From Calycina herbarum (Eukaryota; Ascomycota; Leotiomycetes; Helotiales; Pezizellaceae), in assembly GCA_001414485.1 (NCBI GenBank), contig LLEY01000191.1, positions 48,366 through 112,365 on the forward strand: a stretch of DNA of 64,000 bases, given 5' to 3'. This document shows, one piece after another, positions 58,456-64,000 of the stretch (positions are counted from its first letter, which is position 1; every line of letters starts with the position of its first letter). A program made the position numbers and the translations under genes. The notes beneath the pieces are model-generated. The model ran no database searches. It was not told the DNA's origin and was given only the letters and a program-made list of their open reading frames with translations.

Positions 58456-60433
58456 ATGGTCATTTTCAAAGACGCATTTGTAGGGGGGCTCGAAGTAAAT
58501 CTTCGACTGGGACTTACAACTCTATTTCTGGCATATATCACATATGCCTTTGTGCAAAGGCGAAAAGAAAACAAAGTAATAAGATGATTGAAACCTCTCA
58601 TCATCAGTGGCTTCGCTAACTTTTACCCGCACCAGATCGAAACACTCTTCAGTGAGCAGCATGGTTGTAGGGAATTAAAGAAAAGACTTCCGTACAAATG
58701 GCCAGGTGCACTCGATATCTTCAAGATGCAATACGATGCACTCAGGTCTGGAAATCTACTAGACGTCCAAGGGGAGTATTTTCAACGAACGCAAGTGGGC
58801 CAAACGTTCGAGATCAATCTACTTGGTCGGGTTGGCTACTTTACAACAGACCCACGAAATATCGAGGCTATTGTCGCAACAAATTTCGAAGGCAAGACAC
58901 ACCCGGAAGATATTTATCCATTGCCGTCATTATTCTGATATCTTATTTGTAGATTTTGGCATGGGATCTCGAAGAACCGGTCTGTTTCCCATGATCGGAG
59001 AAGGCATCTTCCTTCAAGATGGACACCGCGTAAGATGAACCCTTTACTTCTACATTACTTTCACCAAAACCACCCCAATTTCTCAATTACGAATATCAAA
59101 CATCATTTGCTCGCACAGCACTCATTCTACAGAAATCAAATCTAACTGGTCCTTGGTAACCCAGTGGAAGCATTCCCGAGAGCTGCTACTCCGGCAATTT
59201 GCTCGCATTCAATACCAAGATGTAAAAGGTATTTGAAGGCTCCATAAACACCATGCTAGATTCGCTAGCATCTTCAACTGGCGTTGTGGATCTGCAGCCT
59301 GAGTTTTTTCGTTTCACGCTATCCACTACAACTTCCCTTCTATTTGGGGAGCCGTTTGCAGGTCTCACTCCAAAGGACCACGAAGAATTTGCCGAAAACT
59401 TTGACTACGCCTCCCTTATTTCCGCTATCAGATTACGCCTAGCAGATCTTTGCTTCTTATATACCCCATCAAAATTCAGGAAAGCATGCGGGCAGGCAAA
59501 GAAATACGCCACACGCTACGTGGACAACGCACTGAAAGATAAGGACGAGAACGGCGAAGAATCAGCGCTAAAACGGCACCCTTTTATTCTGGATCTTTTC
59601 GGCGAACTCAAAGATCCTGCACTAGTGCGTGACCAACTCATGAATGTATTGATTGCGGGCAGAGATACCACTGGTTGTCTGCTATCATGGACCCTGTGAG
59701 TTATATTTTTACCACTCATTCTACGAAAAATATTGACCCACAACCTTAGTTACCTTTTAGTTCGCCACCCTACGACTCTTCAACGCTTGCGCCAAGAAAT
59801 AGACTCAACCTTCATCAACGGGGAACCTGTGACCAGATCCCTCATCAATAAATTGGGCTACCTTAAGTGCGTCTTAAACGAGAGTAAGCTAGACATTTTA
59901 GCTTGTCATAGGAACTTGAAGCTTATAATTTTTTCTTTTAGCAAACAGACTCTACACTCAAATACCGTTCAATTTTCGGGAAGCAGACAAACATACTTTT
60001 CTTCCTCGGGGTGGAGGCCCTGATGGAAACTCGCCTATTTTCATCAGAAAGGGTTCCGGCATTGGGTTTTCTCCCTACCATATGCATCGTTCCCGGGAGA
60101 TATATGGCGAAGATGCGAATGAGTTTCGACCAGAACGATGGGAGGGCACTGAACTAAAGAATATTGGTTTCGGCTTCATGCCCTTTCATGGTGGGCCAAG
60201 GATCTGTCTTGGTAGTAAGTTAAACTTGATACACTAAGGGATACGGTTGCTAATGACTGTATGTAGAGGATTTTGCCCTTACCGAAGCCGCGTATGCAAT
60301 CATTCGCTTTCTCCAGACTTTCCCGAATGTTAGGCTACCACCGAACTTTCCAAATGAGCCAAGCGGCAAAGAAAAGCAGAATTTTACTATTGTGGTCTCG
60401 AGTAGAGATGGCTGTAAAGTATTGTTGGACTGA
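58456..60433 (+). pseudogene. CYP52-like cytochrome P450 with a +1 frameshift
   Basis: Exons 58456-58575, 58636-58891, 58953-59029, 59165-59695, 59750-59883, 59942-60214 and 60267-60433. It resembles the alkane/fatty-acid hydroxylase group (CYP52 and relatives): N-terminal anchor LGLTTLFLAYITYAFV, HGCRELKKRLPYKWP, MIGEGIFLQDGHRWKHSRELL, FFRFTLSTTTSLLFGE, I-helix NVLIAGRDTTGCLLSW, an ExxR helix reading ETNRLY (usually ETLRLYP), EFRPERW and the haem loop PFHGGPRICLGKDFALTE. Within exon 4 the frame slips at 59225-59229: QDVK and VFEGSI are joined only if one G is dropped, while the direct frame stops at 59234. No intron of usable size fits. Intron 2 (58892-58952) has a GC-AG border. Either a recent pseudogene or a one-base assembly error. 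Confidence 0.75.
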
Positions 60434-60996
60434 AAAACAAAGGGGATGCCACCAGGGCACTTAAAAATGACAGGAGGCAAAATTTATTCAATCAAGAGGT
60501 CTGGGATGGACGTGGCTTATACAGAACTTGCTTTGAGGCTGGCTAAAATAATAGGAATTCTTCAACTTAAACTGGAATAGTTCTGTGCTTGAATTGCAGT
60601 CATCACTCGCCTAGACTAGTTCCCCCCTTTTCATTTTCCACCAATCCTCAATGGAAGCCATGGTAACAGCCAAGCCAAGTTTAGTCCATCCACCTAGATA
60701 CTTTCAAACCAACTTACGGTAATACCATGAAGCCTCTGCTGAAATGATAAACTCAATCACTTAAACGCCACAACTCACAAGATGTTGAACTCGTTCTGTG
60801 AAAATAATAATCTTGTAGCACCAGCGCCCCGCCCCGCACAAATCCTGAACCAAAGTCCAAGAAACTTTGCGTCGCTAAGGCCAGCAAGTTATAAGCTCCT
60901 GAATAGATAAATGGAAACCCCAATCGCCAAAAAGTCCAAAACGACCCTAAAGTCAACTACTCTCTGAAAACCACTAAAATCTTCCCAAATATTCTC
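60434..60996. other. Convergent intergenic region
   Basis: Lies between the ends of the P450 (+) and the AttH-like gene (-). No gene seen. Confidence 0.5.
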
Positions 60997-62324
60997 TCAA
61001 ACAAACTTAAACTGCTCCCACAGCCCGTACCCCCTCAACTCCTCTCCGCCACCCACAGCTCCTACCAAACTTCCACCCCACCGACTATAAATAGGAGCCG
61101 CATCCACAATCGTACTAACCATCGTCAAATTCGCACTCAATACCCCTTCGGCGCCCAAATCCAACTCAAGTGTATAAGCCTTAGGATCCGGACTTGCTAC
61201 ACTTGGTGGATACACTGAATCAATAGGTCGGACTTTGAGCGAAGTAGACGTACAAGAAGCAGTGATGATACGACCGTTCTTTGATGCGTATGCTGATACG
61301 TATTCTGAACCATTCCGAGGAAGACCATCGAGCCAGACGATTTCGTAGGGTCCGATGCGGGCATGTCCCCAGTACCATGATGCTACGTTTTGCTGGAAGG
61401 GTTGGTCGGACCAATTCTAAGCGGTTGAAGTTAGCAAATTAATTTCTTAAGAGCAAAAGGGGAGTAGCACCTTATCATGGTAAGCAGCTCCCTTGAACTT
61501 AAGTCTGCTTCCTCCAATTTGCCAATCGATATCCGCATCAGCATCAGGAACAGCATTCCCCCATCCGATGTGAGGGGCCACGACCATGGTCTTGCCTGGC
61601 AAGTCTGGGCTACATGGGTAATGGGCTGGTGAGGTGGTTTTCAGAGAGAAGGTGCCTTTTATTCCGATTGTTGGATTGTCGATTGTGATCTTGTAGGATG
61701 AGAGATCTGGGGAACCTTTCCACGAAATTCCAGTTCCTACCCTGTTTACTCGAAGTCAGTTGAGTTCATAATTGAATTTCAAGGGGATATTGAAAAGAAG
61801 AACTTAAAAGAGACTAAGGGAGTGAGTGAGTGATGTTTCAACATTTTACTCTACGATTCTTCAAAGCCCCCCAAAAAGTGAAATAAATTCGACAAACGGA
61901 CTTACCATTCACCAGAACTCCCACTCCCAACAGTCTTAACAATCGCCTCCTCAGCATTCAAATTATGACCTCCCAAAGTCCCATTCTCAAATCGATAATT
62001 AACTACAATACTCGTCGTAACATTCGTGCTCGAAAGCAACGGAAACCCAGTATTAGCAGTAGTGAAGAAAATAACTGTCACAGCACTCTTCGAATCCGCC
62101 GAAATAGCATCGAAATACCACCAATCAAACGAAGTATTGTTTACTGCAGATAATTGGGGTGAATCAATTCCATACTTTGTGGATATGAAGTTGGCAGTTA
62201 TTGGTCCTGTTGTTAATTCTGCTGGGATTGTTTTCGTCGTTGTTGGTTGGTAATCCCTGAAAAGGAGACCGGGGACGGCTGCTGAGACCGCAACGGCGGA
62301 AGCAAGGAGTGAGAAAAACTTCAT
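60997..62324 (-). CDS. Secreted AttH/CrtC-like lipocalin-fold protein (fungal Diels-Alderase-type family)
   Basis: Minus strand; exons 62324-61906, 61741-61471 and 61416-60997 give 369 residues. MKFFSLLASAVAVSAAVPG is a signal peptide. The mature part carries NTSFDWWYFDAISADSKSAVTVIFF, WKGSPDLSSYKITI, GTFSLKTTSPAHYPC and PFQQNVASWYWGHARIGPYEIVWLDG. This WWYFDA...YWGHARIGPY pattern is typical of fungal AttH/hydroxyneurosporene-synthase-like proteins, the group that includes the decalin-forming Diels-Alderases of polyketide clusters. No polyketide synthase is in the window, so its substrate is unknown; many homologues are uncharacterised secreted proteins. Intron 1 is 164 nt, intron 2 is 54 nt with a weak GTGCTA donor, yet the joint DK-NWSDQPF is conserved. 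Confidence 0.8.
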
Positions 62325-64000
62325 TCTGATAGTCTTGAGGTGGATGGAAGTACAAGAGATGCTTGTAAGTGAGAGAAATTGAGGGAGTAGTCGCGTGTAG
62401 ATATAGTGAATATAAGGTTTGGCCTCGCGGAGTTTCGGGTAGTTTGACGGGTATAAATTGATTCCGTCCCGACTCCGATAATTTTAGAGAAAAGACTTTG
62501 AGGAAAAGGATTTATGTCCTATATCCAAAAGTCGGACTTCAATAGTTGTGCCGCGCCCTCATAGAAAACCCAATATTGATGAGGTGAGATTTCTGAATAT
62601 GGGGTGAGGCTCACCGTGATGGCTTTGCCGTCGCCATGCGTATGGCTCACCCCCTGCATGCCCTGTAAACGCAAAGTAGGAATAGTTGCCACACGGCGGC
62701 GGTGAGATTATTGAAAATTTTGGTGACCCTCCATCTCATATGCATAAAGTAAGATAGGCAATTGCATATATTCGCTTAACTTCCGGGCTCGGATCACCCA
62801 CGGATCACCGGGAAAATAGGTACAGCGTGAGTCCAGGGGGTGGGGTGGTGTGGTGTGGTGTTTACAGTTCGATTTACTTGGCTTACACCTGAAAGGTATT
62901 CGACGCCGTACGAAAGCTCGGAGTGCGGTAATAAAACCCTGTAACCAGAGTATTTCTGCAAGGCTCCTAATAATTAGTCACCGAGTAGAAAGGTAGTGTT
63001 TTTCAACCCACATTATTGTATTAATGAGAAACAAAATTACATGTCGAGTTTTGAGGTTTGTTAAGCTTCAAGCCGAGACGAGTAGGAGGATAAACCTTAC
63101 TTCAAGGTTTAGTACCCAGTTCAGTGTTAAAAACGAGAGCACGGCTCTTAGTGACTTCAAAGACACATCATGAATCAAATAACATTACAAAAGCAAAGAA
63201 ACGAGAAAGCCATTGAATTCTACAACAGCTCAGACTTGTGCTTCCCAGTGATAGCAGTCATCCAATGCCCCCTTTAAAGCAGATTGACTGAAACAAAATA
63301 ACTTCAACAGAGAAACAAAACCCAGCAACTCTCGACAACCATGATCATACGAAACAAGGAGGAATACCTTGACATGGCGCTAGTTGGATGGTGCTAGAAA
63401 AAAACCTTTGAAAGTGTTGGTTTGACTTGGTGGTCAATACAAAAAGAGTATATTATCGTTGTAACTATCGTTGATGCATACCGAGTACAAGCTGTACTCG
63501 GTTCTACTTAAATACCTGCCCTCCTCGTTGAGCGAGAAGGGCACGTGGAAGTGCTAACCACTTGTGTATACCGACAGAAAGAAACGAAGGAAGGACGAGG
63601 ACTCTTTCTATTCGAAAAGATGAATAAATGGACTATACCCATAATAATAGTATATATGATTACCTATTCACAATACCCCGACACCTTCATTAAAATAACC
63701 CCGTTACAAACCAAGTCTCTCGGGGATGCGACGACTCAACACCTGTACGCGGTGCATCCTACGAACCTCCAGTACTCTATGAGTATCTGCAGAGCTAAGT
63801 TTGAGTCAGATGGAACTGGTGGTAGTCGTCGTCGCGATCGGCCGTCTTTTACGCCCTGCGCGCGGTCGTAATTAACGGCGGAACAACCTTTGGCAGCACA
63901 ACTACGCAACAACACTACACAGAGCCCTCGCCATCGAATATAATACCGAACCCATCGAAAGACATCCTCAAGCGTCCGCGGCGCGCTTTTTCGAGCCCTT
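62325..64000. other. Right edge, no supported gene
   Basis: Promoter of the AttH-like gene, then gene-free sequence. A GTGTG-rich microsatellite lies at about 62838-62862. A 108-codon frame at 63545-63871 has no domain and starts with a non-ATG codon; I do not call it. Confidence 0.5.

Noticed and set aside
59229..59259. 31-nt intron to rescue the P450 frame
   Set aside because: Far below the intron sizes seen in this window, and it would delete residues that look homologous to family coding sequence.
63545..63871. 108-codon frame at the right edge
   Set aside because: Non-ATG start, no domain, low-complexity context.

Overview
The window is a filamentous ascomycete (Pezizomycotina) chromosome. 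Evidence: many spliced genes with 45-90 nt GT-AG introns, CT-rich leaders, long AT-rich gene deserts, and typically fungal families (Skt5-type chitin synthase regulator, fungal-type NLR, HET remnant, eburicol-demethylase-type CYP51, EthD protein, PL4 rhamnogalacturonan lyase). The protein flavour and the CYP51 paralogue fit a plant-associated leotiomycete (Rhynchosporium/Oculimacula type), but that placement is inference.

Layout. 1.5-7.3 kb: SKT5/CHS4-like Sel1 protein whose last intron decides a CaaX tail, then meiotic HOP2. 7.3-11.2 kb: gene-poor, with a 19-bp tandem array and an intron-bearing tRNA-Gly(UCC). 11.2-13.1 kb: CCCH zinc-finger protein (-). 13.1-23 kb: mostly desert holding a HET-protein remnant and an EthD-domain gene. 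23.0-24.7 kb: ERV1 (-) and HEM4 (+) share a 150-bp bidirectional promoter. 24.7-30.5 kb: desert with short-repeat arrays and two unfamiliar genes. 30.5-36.2 kb: TPR-SET protein, acyltransferase-3 membrane protein (-), small membrane protein. 37.2-38.7 kb: an intronless CYP51 copy broken by two in-frame TAG codons. 39.2-43.8 kb: 2-oxoglutarate oxygenase (-) and an allantoate/pantothenate-type MFS transporter (+), divergently arranged. 45.8-47.7 kb: secreted rhamnogalacturonan lyase. 48.4-51.3 kb: CHL1/DDX11-type Fe-S helicase. 51.3-54.3 kb: repeat-rich desert. 54.3-57.7 kb: NB-ARC/TPR NLR-like protein (-). 58.5-60.4 kb: CYP52-like P450 with a +1 frameshift. 61.0-62.3 kb: secreted AttH/CrtC-like protein of the family that includes fungal Diels-Alderases (-). 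62.3-64 kb: no gene seen.

Functionally the window mixes housekeeping genes (cell wall, meiosis, mitochondrial thiol oxidation and haem, cohesion helicase) with accessory genes (transport/oxygenase pair, pectin degradation, NLR/HET self-recognition, two damaged P450s). The least explained signals are non-coding: a motif pair with exact 18-bp spacing found seven times in the deserts, and several short-word arrays. All gene models were spliced by eye; exon borders keep the reading frame and family homology but are not supported by transcript data.
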